From positions 2,257,607 to 2,321,606 of the forward strand of contig OZ035964.1 of assembly GCA_964034945.1 (NCBI GenBank): a stretch of DNA of 64,000 bases, in the 5' to 3' direction. Numbering within the stretch: position 1 is the first letter of the stretch; each line of letters starts with the position of its first letter. The notes under the pieces are model-generated. The model ran no database searches. It worked only from the letters and a program-made list of their open reading frames with translations, and had not been told where the DNA came from. Origin of the DNA: Chrysopilus asiliformis. Lineage: Eukaryota > Arthropoda > Insecta > Diptera > Rhagionidae. Made by a program: the position numbers and the translations under genes. Of the stretch, positions 19,701 to 28,106 are shown piece by piece.

Positions 19701-22535
19701 GTACCGCCTACGCCTAAGCAAAGATCTATTTTTTCTGTCTTACTTTAATCCTGTGTGTAATTTATCATCTTTTTTTATGTCAATGTCATTATTATAATAT
19801 CTCAATTGAGACTAACTGGAATTCAAAATAAAATTTCGGCAAAAAAAAAAAAAATTTTTTATCGCACCTTTCTGTAAACATGCGTGCTAAAAAATTTAAA
19901 AAAAAATTTGCAATTATTGAGCTTTGAATTTCTGTATATTAAGTCCTACATCATTTATCCATTGCTATTTTCTTTGAAATTTGAGTTTTTTTTTTCATTC
20001 TAATTAAAGAGTTTTTTTTTTATCATTTTTCGATGCAAGTCTCCTCGTCAATAGAATTTTTTTTTCTAATAAAATAATAACAAAATTTAGATGGACATAC
20101 AATACGCCACCTGATTCTCCAAGATGTTTGGGGCAATACAATGAAATCATTCACGAAATCGATATTTACGCAATACCAAGTATAGAAGGTAAGTTTCTTT
20201 AGTTTTAACAAAATTTATTATTTTTTGTGATTTTTAGAGAAAAAAACCTTTTACAAAAGCATTGAATTAAATTTGAAAAAAAAATCTAAATTTCAGACCG
20301 GCGAGAAATCTACTTTATGGCAATTATAGACGTATTGACGCAATATGGTGTTAAAAAGCAGGTAATAAATTAAAAGCGCTTTTTTTAAGTTGCCAATTTT
20401 GGCCCTTGTTATGATTGCCAATATTAACAATTGATAGTTGATAATTATCTAACTATGCTGATCGGTATTACGAACGTCAATCGGTGTCAATTTTTTGATA
20501 GTTGTCAACCGTTTCCAGCGACCTTAAATTTATGGTTGATAGGACGAGGAATATAACAATTTTCAGGTTTACATTTAGAAAAATGCAGCTAAAGTCGTCG
20601 ACTTGCGCGCGCATGGGTTAATTGGCTTCCTGCTGGAAAATTTAGGTACGTGGCCGTTGACCAGCGTTATGTGGCCCCTAGACGTACAATATTGTTGTGC
20701 AATATTTCAATATTGTGCAATATATTGACCGTCTGGGGGTCATATTGAACGGTTGTGCAATATATTGAAGGAATCGAGATCGGTTTGATTTTTATTGCAC
20801 AATAAGGCTTTATTGTATAGTCTTAGGGCAATATTGCACAATATTGGCTCAGTATCGTATGAAATATCGCTTAGAGTACACCTAACCATGGCTTACTTTT
20901 AAGTCATTCAACAAATGTTCATCGGTGTACTAACTTCTTTTTTTTACCACTCCTTCATCCATCTACGCTTTTTTTTAAAGAATCAAATGAAAAATGATTT
21001 ATTGTGCAATAATATTGCATCGTCTAGGGGCATGTCAATAATATTGTACGTCTAGGGGCCCCTTTAGGAAAAGTAAAAATGTGTCAACCTGTGGCAGAAG
21101 AAATTCAAAAATTTAACCTGCCACAAGTGAAGTAGTGCGTAAGAAGCGGCACAGGTTGACTTGAGTAAAGTATTTCGAGGATGTAATGTTATGTAATGGA
21201 TAACTCCGCTTGTCTGCTACAGTCTAGTGTTGACTTGTCATAAAGTTGGCTTGGATCAGCTTTGTTATTTTTCCGAGAGTATTTGTGGATTTCCTAGGTG
21301 TTTTCTTTAACGCATTGACGACTACACGACACATATATGCGGCGTGTGGTTTTCATTGAAAACTGACGACGCATATATGCGTCACGTACTCCCTGACGTC
21401 ACCAAGTGCGCAATGAATATAATTAATACTAGCTTGCATACCCGTCGTTGCCGGGTTAAATTTTTTCAAATTTTTTTCTTTTTTTTTTTTTGATGGTCTA
21501 TGTTGGAGTTATACTTCAGGCCAATCGGCTCGGCAGTTTCCCCGCGAAAGGGTAGCATAGAGGAAGGGCTAAGTTTCGAGATCACTTTAGTATTCAACTT
21601 TTGTCATAACTAACATTGCGTTTGTACGAATGACAATCTGGCATAAAAGAATGGACAAGTTCATTCTTTTATGAGAGATTGACATTTTCTGACAGAAAAA
21701 AATACAAAAATTATGCCATTTAGACGGGAATTAACATAATGACAAGAAAAAAATGACAAATTTGTCATTCGTGTAAATGTAGCATTACTCGGAGTAAAAA
21801 TTTTTACCCTTTCTGTTCGATATAAGTCTTGGACTTACTCCGAACACATATCGAACAGAAAAGTGTAAGTCCAGGACAGTCCTGGACTTACTCTTGCTTT
21901 TAGCTGGAGTAAACTTTTGACAGCTGATATTTGTCAGACATAACCTCTCTTTTACAGTGTTTGGAAGAAGAAATGCAAAAAAAGACATCATAAATTATTT
22001 CCAATATATATTCTTGAGTAGTTTCGGGTTTTATTTATTATATTTGTTATATTTTATAATCTATAATTATAAACTCATAATATAGAGTTAGTGATTTACT
22101 CTGAACTTACTCCAAGTTGTTCGATAAAAACAAATTCAGAGTAAGAAAATCCGCCATTTTGTGGAGTAAAGTGAAAATATTCGGAGTAAGTTATTGCACT
22201 AAGGCTATCAATTTTTCCTCGAACGACATTTCCCCAACCTCACTTTATGACCTGTCAACGCAGAATTTTATCAATCAGTGTTCGTAATACCAAAAGTTAT
22301 TTCGATTGAATGTTTTTATCAGCTATAAATCGTTGATAGTTAACATTCGTAATATTGAAAAATTTAATTTGCTCAAGTTACTATATTTCATATTTTCTTT
22401 TCTATTTTTCAAAAATAGGCGGCGAAAGCAGCAAAAACGGTTAAATATGGTAGTAACGTTGATGGTATATCGACATGTGACCCAGAACAATATGCCAAGC
22501 GATTTATTGATTTTATGGACAAGGCGATTGAATAA
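7765..22535 (+). CDS. PIP4K: Phosphatidylinositol 5-phosphate 4-kinase (PIP4K), complete, nine exons
   Basis: Exons: 7765-7902, 8249-8346, 10697-10946, 11002-11132, 11212-11380, 11447-11601, 20091-20188, 20297-20361, 22419-22535. Phases are consistent throughout and give 406 residues, the usual PIP4K length. The enzyme phosphorylates PI5P to PI(4,5)P2 on endolysosomal and other internal membranes. Residues 20-80 ([39 protein letters not shown]) and 80-162 match the family N-terminal lobe. DLKGST is at 209-214, [11 protein letters not shown] at 270-280 (catalytic Asp 271), and MAIIDVL at 354-360 (metal-binding Asp 358). The activation loop, [17 protein letters not shown], is of the 4-kinase type with Ala rather than the Glu of 5-kinases. 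An acidic Glu/Ala/Ser linker (281-313) precedes TPPDSP, as in homologues. ATG has A at -3 and G at +4. Introns 3-5 are 55-79 bp, while intron 6 is 8489 bp and full of transposons. Confidence 0.95.
8061..8193. mobile_element. Palindromic MITE, GGGCC-tip family copy 3 (PIP4K intron 1)
   Basis: Tips GGGGGTCTATTATGGGAAAC and CCATAATAGGCCCCC. The arms carry ACGATCGTAATC and its complement, and the middle holds GCTGTTGTTGTTAATAGA. Close relatives are at 14638-14757 and 31849-32114. Confidence 0.7.
8660..8878. mobile_element. AAGGTAGAA-tip foldback element (PIP4K intron 2)
   Basis: Starts AAGGTAGAACCAGAAACATA. A reverse-orientation copy is at 40377-40602. The interior is markedly more GC-rich (CGTGCGTGCGGC, ACGCGGCAACGCGTC) than the surrounding intron. 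Imperfect inverted arms are built from the GTGCGTGCGG / CCGCACGCAC motif. The 78-codon frame across it is not a gene. Confidence 0.6.
8980..9420 (-). repeat. Family F repeat (continues at 10455-10640)
   Basis: Matches the HPS3 intron 1 repeat: GTTTTCGAGAAATTCTCAAA, TCGCTAGCTCAACGC, then stretches of CTGACCGACAGTCAGT and GGACATCCTCATAATTTTGC. It is interrupted by the MITE at 9491 and the Helitron at 9776, then resumes with AGATCAAAAGGTTTCTATCT. Confidence 0.55.
9491..9745. mobile_element. MITE with CGGCTAAAAGTGAA terminal repeats
   Basis: Left tip CGCCGGCTAAAAGTGAAATT, right tip ATTCACTTTTAGCCG. The subterminal motifs TAAGTCCATTATACCAA and TTATACCAAATGGACTTAG, and the pair AGAAGAGCAATAAAAACC and GGTTTTCATTGCTCTTCT, are also inverted. 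The centre is a tandem of CATTTAAAGAAAACTGAG-like units. No coding. Confidence 0.6.
9776..10274 (-). mobile_element. Non-autonomous Helitron (family with TACTAATATATAAAAATGAG)
   Basis: Read on the minus strand it starts TCATACTAATATATAAAA, ends GGTATGCAAGCTAG, and sits between A and T, the Helitron insertion rule. The interior has repeated blocks around CCGATTGGCCTGAA and TTTCGCGGGGAAACTACCG, and GACAGACAGACAGAC near the 5' end. Other copies: 21429-21592 (fragment), 29236-29715, 51363-51676. The open frames across it (90-130 codons, both strands) come from these repeats and are not genes. Confidence 0.75.
10455..10640 (-). repeat. Family F repeat, second part
   Basis: Continues the element broken at 9420. 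It has the same end as the HPS3 intron copy, AATAGAGGAAAGTCAAAAAA here and CAGAGGAAAGTAAAAATATA there. A short GC-rich insertion (AGGTTAGGTTAAGAAGACCG, GCGCGCGCCCAGGCG) is private to this copy. Confidence 0.45.
12122..12368. mobile_element. MITE family A, copy 1 (PIP4K intron 6)
   Basis: 247 bp with terminal inverted repeats of about 34 bp: GAGGCATTAAAAGCTAGAGT at the left, CTCTAGCTTTTAACGGCTC at the right, flanked by ATAT on both sides. Two more copies (18299-18534, 52567-52813) are nearly identical over their whole length. The internal frame is not a gene. Confidence 0.8.
12560..13085 (-). repeat. Dispersed repeat family D, copy 1
   Basis: One end is AATACGAGGAATGTTTGCAC, the other GAGCATGGCTCGGTCTTCCT. 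The middle contains CTCGAAAACCCGCCTAACGA and ACCGATCTAGATAGGTCTCA. Reverse-orientation copies are at 33012-33320 (shortened) and 35565-36060. Confidence 0.6.
13086..13760. other. Intronic stretch without a recognized element
   Basis: PIP4K intron 6. AT-rich, with short A/T runs. Text such as TCAAAACTACG and GAAAAAAATCGG resembles degraded pieces of family B and family D, but I cannot bound a copy. No exon signal. Confidence 0.3.
13763..13946. mobile_element. Foldback element with AAGGnGCCTCCACACG tips
   Basis: Left arm AAGGAGCCTCCACACGTTCA, right arm TGAACGTGTGGAGGCGCCTT, continuing inwards as ATGTTACTTGACA / TGTCAAGTAACAT. Further copies of TCAATGTTACTTGA inside the element are also inverted, so it can fold into several stems. 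A differently armed element at 46290-46670 ends in ATGTGGAGCGGCACCTTTAT. Confidence 0.65.
14340..14515. mobile_element. Palindromic element with inverted CCAAT boxes
   Basis: Hairpin: GACCAATGAGATCAAAGCTT, TCAACGATAGGG, then CCCTATCGTTGAAAGCTTTG and ATCTCATTGGTC. The outer parts are ATGACATTGATGACTGCC and CGTCAATGTGATACGGGC. Related hairpins are at 31890-32040 and 54580-54690. Confidence 0.6.
14638..14757. mobile_element. Palindromic MITE, GGGCC-tip family copy 4
   Basis: Left tip AGGAGGCCTATTATGGGATA, right tip TATTCCATAATAGGCCCCCT. The arms have ACGATCGTAATCGTAACGAT and the complement, and the centre has CTGCTGTTGTTGTTAATAGA. Confidence 0.7.
14760..15785. other. AT-rich intron stretch, nothing recognized
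   Basis: PIP4K intron 6. Very AT-rich, with A/T runs and a Lys-rich chance frame on the minus strand (15592-15404). No repeat partner within the window and no exon signal. Confidence 0.35.
15786..16612 (+). repeat. Family B repeat, copy in PIP4K intron 6
   Basis: Starts ACTTTCTTATACATAGTATA and ends GTATAAGAAAGTCATGTGCT, TGTTCACATTAGATAT. It contains CAGTCTGTCAGTCTGTG, TAGAGCTAGAACCATGAAAT, CCAAAATGGCGGC and stretches like CCGTTATCGAAATATACCG. ACTTTCTTATAC and GTATAAGAAAGT form a subterminal inverted repeat. No transposase frame. Confidence 0.65.
16800..17453. mobile_element. Element with TTAACCCATTAACG ends and a nested TTAA element
   Basis: Ends are TTTAACCCATTAACGTTCGG and GATCGTTAATGGGCTAACCG. 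A smaller element at about 16889-16999 has TTAACCCATTTTGGCCCGAC and CCGGATCAAAATGGGTTAA ends, with TTAA at both junctions, as piggyBac-type elements leave. A pure G run of about 18 lies at 17191-17208. Part of 17030-17180 resembles 40770-40950. Confidence 0.5.
17454..17765. other. Intron stretch, nothing recognized
   Basis: PIP4K intron 6 between two repeats. AT-rich with no element ends or exon signals that I can see. Confidence 0.3.
17766..18062 (+). repeat. Family B repeat, short internal-deletion copy
   Basis: Same ends as the copy at 15786 (ACTTTCTTATACGAAGTATA and TATAAGAAAGTCATGTGCTG), but most of the middle is missing. Confidence 0.6.
18299..18534. mobile_element. MITE family A, copy 2
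   Basis: GAGGCGTTAAAAGCTAGAGT to ACTCTAGCTTTTAACGCCTC, flanked by AATT on both sides (4-bp duplication). Almost identical to the copies at 12122 and 52567. Confidence 0.82.
19085..19640. mobile_element. Large foldback element with about 120-bp arms
   Basis: Left arm from about 19100 (ACATTGTCTAACACAGACGA) to 19214; right arm from about 19505 to 19620. Clear matched pairs are AATACCCCATCGCCACG / CGTGTCGATGGGGCATT and CAGCTAAGGCACAAACCAGA / TCTGGTTTGTGCCTTAGCTG. The loop of about 290 bp has no coding potential. Confidence 0.7.
20671..21064. mobile_element. Foldback element with GGCCCCTAGACGTACAATATT ends (PIP4K intron 8)
   Basis: Left end GGCCCCTAGACGTACAATAT, right end ATATTGTACGTCTAGGGGCC. 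The interior repeats ATTGTGCAATATATTGA in both orientations, so many alternative stems exist. The CGTCTGGGGGTCAT and CGTCTAGGGGCATG parts look like internal copies of the tip. Confidence 0.65.
21429..21592 (-). mobile_element. Truncated Helitron (same family as 9776-10274)
   Basis: Begins CTAGCTTGCATACCCGTCGT and follows the 9776 copy until TTCGAGATCACTTTA, where it stops. The TCATACTAATATAT end is absent. Confidence 0.65.
21608..21786. mobile_element. Small MITE, TAACATTGCG... ends
   Basis: Inverted ends TTTGTACGAATGACAA and TTGTCATTCGTGTAAA within a 180-bp element. An inner palindrome (AAAGAATGGACAAGTTCATTC) sits near the left end. Confidence 0.45.
21787..22202. mobile_element. Probable MITE with GGAGTAA inverted ends
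   Basis: CTCGGAGTAAAAATTTTTAC near the left and ATTCGGAGTAAGTTATTGCA near the right. An inner stem is formed by CTGTTCGATATAAGTC and the later ATATCGAACAGAAAAG. Several GAGTAA / TTACTC motifs are inverted relative to each other. No gene. Confidence 0.4.
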
Positions 22536-22547
22536 TAATCGGTAGTG

Positions 22548-22555
22548 GAATAAAT
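22548..22555 (+). terminator. PIP4K poly(A) signal
   Basis: AATAAA about 14 bases after the PIP4K stop codon. If used, the 3' UTR is very short. Confidence 0.5.
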
Positions 22556-22559
22556 TTTA

Positions 22560-23091
22560 TATAGCTTTTTTTTATAGATACGGCAGGGGCGTGCTTTGAT
22601 TTTAGCAAGATTAACAAATAATAGAATTTCATATATCTTTGAAAATAATAAAAACAATACATAAATTTTGAAAATATAGCAATATTTTAACCAGCGCTGC
22701 CACTATACAGCTTTAATCTTCTTCACACTATTTTCTTTTATGACTTTATTTTTTATTTATTTATTTATTTTTTCAAAATAATTTAAGCTTCAAATACTAT
22801 TAAAGGTCGAAGAGGGATGAAAGGAGAATCGCGAGAACTAAAAATCGAGAGAGAAAGAAAGCTAATTTACAAAACTCTATGGATTAAATTTAAAAAAAAA
22901 AATTAGATTTATAATAAATATATATCTACATGATAAAAATTGATGTAAAAATAACGTTGTTATCTAAGGAATGTATCATTCAATTGAGGTTTAGTAAAAG
23001 TCAAAGTAAATGGACAGAAAAAAATGGCAAACAAAATTACATTTTTATTGTTCTTATCTTATACTTCTGCTACAGAAGAAATCGTTATTCA

Positions 23092-23129
<38 letters not shown>

Positions 23130-23204
23130 TAAAGGGTATATACGAGTAAGACATTGCCCGACTTGAAGTTTTTTTTATTAATTTTTTTTAAGTTTTGAAT
23201 ATGA
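22560..23204. other. Intergenic AT-rich DNA with a (TA)n run
   Basis: Between PIP4K and TM7SF3. Contains a TA dinucleotide tract at about 23094-23130. No gene seen. Confidence 0.4.
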
Positions 23205-23576
23205 CCACAAACTAATTATAAGCAGACTAACATTTTCATTCAATCCATTCTAGAACAAAATTGAATTTCAACTTCCAAATAATAAATACCCATAGCAGCC
23301 ACTCCAGCGGTAGCAGCCATGAGCTTTTCTGCCAGCAGCACAATTCAGTGAAAATAGCAAAAGAAAGACAAAATGCGATCAACAAAACGAACAGATTTAT
23401 CGGACTTTTACTGCTGGAAAGCTTGCATCACAAAGTCTTGTGCTGCTGGCAGAAAAGCTCATGGCTGCTACCGCTGGAGTGGCTGCTATGGGTATTTATT
23501 ATTTGGAAGTTGAAATTCAATTTTGTTCTAGAATGGATTGAATGAAAATGTTAGTCTGCTTATGATTAGTTTGTGG
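23205..23576. mobile_element. Long foldback element with about 140-bp arms and 5-bp target duplication
   Basis: Starts CCACAAACTAATTATAAGCA and ends TGCTTATGATTAGTTTGTGG. Both sides carry TATGA. The arms stay almost perfectly complementary through CCACTCCAGCGGTAGCAGCC / GGCTGCTACCGCTGGAGTGG to TGCTGGCAGAAAAG, with about 90 bases of loop. The 94-codon frame across it is an arm artefact. Confidence 0.8.
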
Positions 23577-24143
23577 TATGACATAAAGAAATGCACGTGA
23601 AAGCTCTTAACGAAAGATGATCGGTGACGTAGCTACATATTCAGCGCATTGGAACGAACGAATTTTGTTTGGGCCAAACAAAATTTTGGTTGTGGCAAGA
23701 AAACAAAATATGTTTGACTTAATTACCGGCTCAAAATATGATGACTGGATGAAAAATTACTTAAATTATGATGACTGGATGAAAAATTATTTGTTTCTTT
23801 GTATTTTCTCGGTCAACCATAAGTTTTATATCAGACATCAATAAAACGAGTGGGTCCGCTTCTTATAAAGAAATAATATTAATTAATGCTGAATTCGGAG
23901 AGAAATCTTAATAGGAATATACGAGACAGTGGACTCTTCTGCAGTGATTCCCTAAAAATAGGAAATTATTTCTATAATTTTGCGAAAATGTCCAGTTTTT
24001 TGGCCAGAATTCCCCTTTTATTCGGGAATCAATACCAAAAAATTCCACAGTTTTCGTATATTCCTATTTTTTGTACGCATCTCTACTTAAATTCCTCTTT
24101 GTGTACAAATGAAAAGCCCCATATTGATATGTCAGAGTAACAC
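23577..24143. other. Intergenic; contains one arm of the 29090 hairpin family
   Basis: At 23650-23702, ACGAACGAATTTTGTTTGGG and GCCAAACAAAATTTTGGTTG match the right arm of the hairpin at 29090-29225. At 23737-23790 a short unit (ATGATGACTGGATGAAAAAT) is repeated twice. No gene recognized. Confidence 0.4.
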
Positions 24144-24257
24144 CGTGTCTTCACTTGGGATTTTTCATCGCAGAGATTTTTGATTGACCAATCAGAGCTC
24201 TGATTGGTCAATGAAAAATCTCTGCGATTAAAAATCCCCAGTGTAGATACGGTCTAA
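24144..24257. mobile_element. Palindromic element with CCAAT boxes at the apex
   Basis: ACCGTGTCTTCACTTGGGAT at the left and ATCCCCAGTGTAGATACGGT at the right. The apex is GATTGACCAATCAGAGCTCT followed by GATTGGTCAATG. Arms of about 55 bp. Confidence 0.65.
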
Positions 24258-24259
24258 GT

Positions 24260-25139
24260 TGCATCCTCACACAAGTGAATAATTTAATTAATCGAAAATC
24301 CAAGTTTTTACAAATATTTATTTCGTCCATTGTAATTTCGCGCCCTTATGATCCGTACTGCTATACAGTAGCTACGCCACTGAAGATGATTGTGGTTTTA
24401 GAATCAATTTCCCAGATTCGAGAATTAAAAAAAAACATTGTTAGAGCTCAGGAAAATCCGCTACAAGAGTTTTGAGATCTGTAATAACATTTTCAGGTGA
24501 CAGAAAAATAATCTGTGTTTACAAAAGATACCATGAGCTTGGAAAAAAAATGTGCCAACGGATTGGGAAAAAGAAAAGGGTTTGTTTTTGAAAGTTTTGA
24601 CACATTTACAATTAAACCAGAGTTTTTTCATAACAGAAAACAATCGAACACTTCTTAGTTTTCTTAAAACAAAACAAATCTGTAAAAAAAATATGAGCTT
24701 AGATTGACTCGTGCTTGAATATGTTCACAAACTAATGAAAATCTTTAAAACACAATTAGAAATATATTCAGGAAAAGCAAATACAAATTATTTTAAAAAT
24801 AATATAAATTTGAATAACAACACACTATTGGATTATTGAAGCACAAATTATGAAAAAAAAACTGTTCAATTGTTTGCCGTTTTTCTTCTACTTATAAGTT
24901 ATTAATTTATTAAGAAATCTACTAAGACATGTGAAATATAAACTATAATAATTATGAAAAACACAAAAATTCAACAACAACAAAAATACCTAAAAACCAC
25001 AAATTTTTTATTGTTCCTTTCTGCTGAATTAAGAATTCAAATTATAATAAAAAAATAACGTAAATTGATTTAAAAAATTAAATAAATAAAACATTAAAAA
25101 AATTTAACTGTGTATATTAAAAACTTATGTTTTTTTTTA
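24260..25139. other. AT-rich intergenic DNA, nothing recognized
   Basis: Short chance frames only. No repeat copy found elsewhere in the window. Confidence 0.35.
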
Positions 25140-25810
25140 CTGTGCTCTGCTATAGAGGGAAAGTATTGTATTTATGATGGACACTGATTCGACAACGGGG
25201 GCGGATATAAAAATTTCCGATCAGTACGAAATCCGTTTCAGGTAAAATTATGACAATGTCGTGGAACTGTCTGTCTGTCAATCTGTCAGTCTGTCAGTCT
25301 GTCAGTCTGTCAGTCTGTCAGTCTGTCAGTCTGTCAGTCTGTCAGTCTGTCAATCTGTCAGTCTGTCTGTCTGTCAATCTGTCAGTATGTCAGTCTGTCC
25401 GTTTTACGTATCATAAATAACCCGAGAACGCGTTGACCTAGCGACTGGAAATTTTTGGTAAATAAGTTTTAGGAAAATCGTAGTTTTTTATCAACTTTTG
25501 AAAAAGTAGCGGTAGCTATAACGGGTACCTCCCATACAATTGTCGTGATTGAAAATTTATCAAAATCTAGCGTTTTGGAAAAAATGAATATAAAATAATT
25601 TAAAGAATCTAAAATTTTCTACATTTTTCGCTATAACGGGGTTTTTTTTATCTCTAACGGTTTTCAAGATATTGAAAAAAATTTAAGTTGTTTGAAATTT
25701 TCTCGAAAACTGCGCTTTTGGGGAAAAAATGGGCGTGATGAAATTCAAAGTAAATAAAATTTCCCGCATTTTTTCGTTGAACGGTTTTTTCGTATCTTTA
25801 ATTCTCTACA
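25140..25810 (+). repeat. Family F repeat with an octanucleotide tandem repeat
   Basis: Opposite orientation to the copies in HPS3 intron 1 and PIP4K intron 2 (TGCTATAGAGGGAAAGTATT, GAACGCGTTGACCTAGCG). At 25260-25400 it carries about 17 units of CTGTCAGT with a few CTGTCAAT variants. Confidence 0.6.
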
Positions 25811-25985
25811 TTTTTGTCTTTCACCATAAATCGATACCTTCTACCGTGATGGAGATATCTCAGATTTTGTAAAATAAAAATTCATATTTTTATGCAAATT
25901 ATTATTTTATTCGTCATGTAAATTGCGCAGAAACGTAGATTTTCTATTAGAAAGTCATGTGCTGCTCGCATCAGATATTTTTTTG
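25811..25985 (+). repeat. Family B repeat, right-end fragment
   Basis: From TACATTTTTGTCTTTCACCA to AGAAAGTCATGTGCTGCTCG and CATCAGATATTTT. It abuts the family F copy. Confidence 0.5.
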
Positions 25986-26189
25986 TGATATTCTCTTGGA
26001 TTTTTAATTTGAATAATAATGGTAAGTGAAAAATTGAAGAAAATACTTTAAAAATTATCAGACAAATGCCCAGAAGATTTAAGATGTAGAAAGTTTAGAT
26101 GGGATTTACAAGGGCTTAATCACATCAAGAAAACTGACTCACCACCACCGGCCGATCAACGAATAGTTTTTTAAGTGCGGCAGCGCCGG

Positions 26190-26400
26190 CGAACTTTAAG
26201 CCAGGAGTGATATTCCTTCAAGCGTCTGTTTCGAGTTAGAATAACAAGAAGTATTCGCTGTCTCTGCTTCGACCGAAATAAATGACAGGGAGAAACCGAG
26301 ATAGCAAATACCACTTTTTCTTCTAACTCGAAACAAAACTCCTGGAGTGGTACTCCGTAATTTGATTCAAACGTTTGTTTCGAGTTAGAAGAAATTTTGA
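26190..26400. repeat. Region with repeated TTTCGAGTTAGAA motif in both orientations
   Basis: GTTTCGAGTTAGAATAACAA, TTCTAACTCGAAAC and GTTTCGAGTTAGAAGAAATT occur within 200 bp, with TTCCTTCAAGCGTCTG / TTGATTCAAACGTTTG. Probably a decayed inverted-repeat element. Confidence 0.4.
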
Positions 26401-26554
26401 AATTTTTTATATTTGCGATTCTTGTAAATGGCTTGGTCAAGTTCTTAGATGGGGAAAATCGTAACATTCCTTTCCCCTACCCAATACAAATGAAACAGTT
26501 TTTCACAATTTTCTCGAAAACGGTCATATTAAAAAAATCTAAGATAATGATTTT

Positions 26555-27200
26555 CGTATGTCTGTCCGCTTGTCTGTCTGCCCGCTTGTCTGTCCGTCCG
26601 TCCATAAACACCATAACTTTCTAAAGGATCGAGCTGGAGACTTGAAATTTTGAACAGTTGCGTTTCTGGTAAATAGCAAGTAAAAATTAAACTTTTCGCG
26701 AGACACGTCCTCCATAGCACCACCCAAACCATTAGTGATATTGGAAAACGGACAATTGATTCTTAATTAGAGGCCCGAAAACCACTCCTATGCCAAATTT
26801 CAGCAAAATCGGAGACGTGTCACAAAATTGAAAAAAAATCCCAAGGCCACCCCTCCCTCTGCACCGTCCAAACTATTAGTGATATCGGCAAACGGATAAC
26901 GGATTCTTAATCAGGGGCTCTAAAAACCCCTCCACACCAAATTTCAGCGAAAACGGACACGTGTCAAAAAATTGAAAAAATCGCAAGGGAGACCCCTGTA
27001 CTTTTTTTAAGGACGAAAATTTGAAGTCCCCCGATCGAACTGAAATTCAGAATTTAGAGGTTATCGGGGACGGAGAATCGATATCCGGTGTCCTTTTTGA
27101 GGGGGGCGGTGGGGTTTGGGCGGCACAAGGACGAGGTCCTTGAAAAATCCTTTTTTCCCCAAAAAGGACACCGGATATCGATTCCTCGTCCCCGAAAACT
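26555..27200. repeat. Dispersed repeat with GTCTGTCTG module and a hairpin at 27063-27198
   Basis: Starts with TGTCTGTCTGCCCGCTTGTC, then GAGCTGGAGACTTGAAATTT, related to 33480-33620. Two internal copies of AACCATTAGTGATATTGG-type text follow. The 3' part is a hairpin: GACGGAGAATCGATATCCGG and CCGGATATCGATTCCTCGTC. Confidence 0.5.
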
Positions 27201-27559
27201 CTAAGATTCCGAATTTCATAAAAATCCTTTTAGCCGTTTCCGAGATAAAAGGATACGATTTTTAAGGATTTAACATTCGGAAAACCGTTTGTCTCTCGCG
27301 TAATTTTTGGCCTATCGACTCGCGGAAAATTGTTTTTGATAGATAAAAGGATCCTAAAGAATGTGTGGTTTTTGGTTTTCCTGAAACTGTAGAACTTTTT
27401 TTTAAAACAAATTTTTTCTCGAAAACTGAAATTTTCTTGAGATTTTTTTTTTGAACATTTCAAAAATTTGCAAATTGAAAATTTTTGGAAAACAATACTA
27501 AAAAATGTTGGGAAATGTTCACAAAATACAAAATTCCAATTAATTTTGCAATTTCCACC

Positions 27560-27860
27560 ATCATAAATACATAAAATAATTTATTCAATTCATAAATAAA
27601 TTTTCCCATTGATTGTGACATGGAATTGGTATAAAAAAAAGGGCGCCGGAAGTAAAATCATACCTCCCTCTTGCCCTTGGCATGTCTCCCGCACCTTCTG
27701 TTGATGTACCGCGCCTAGTCCTGTAAGGATTCGTTTTGTAAAGAAAAAGGGGAGCCTAATTCGGTATTATTTTTGTGAAAATTTCAAATGTGTTTAGAAT
27801 ATGATTTTACATAACCAGTTGGACCACCCCTACCTCCCTCTCCCGCAGAAATGGTTTTTT
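27560..27860 (-). repeat. Dispersed repeat family I, copy 1
   Basis: Matches 63590-63995 in reverse: GGCGCCGGAAGTAAAATCAT, CCTAGTCCTGTAAGGATTCG, GGGGAGCCTAATTCGGTATT, AATATGATTTTACATAACC. Lies just upstream of the TM7SF3 gene. Confidence 0.6.
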
Positions 27861-28106
27861 TTTTAAATAAAAATTTTGGCTGTCCTCATTAAGAGTATTA
27901 AACGATTGGCTCCAGGCAATTGCAGCTTTTCTTATGTTTATTAACGAAAACAGTTTAAATCTTTAATCGATCGTGATAGCACGTTACGTTCGACAGCAGA
28001 AAAACAAAACAAAAATCAAAAGTCAAAAACACTACCTTATCATTAAATTTGAATAAACAACAGAGAAAAATCGCATGTCGCGGGTGAATTTCGTATTCTT
28101 ACGATC

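Noticed and set aside
23261..23545. 94-residue protein
   Set aside because: Spans both arms of a perfect foldback element.
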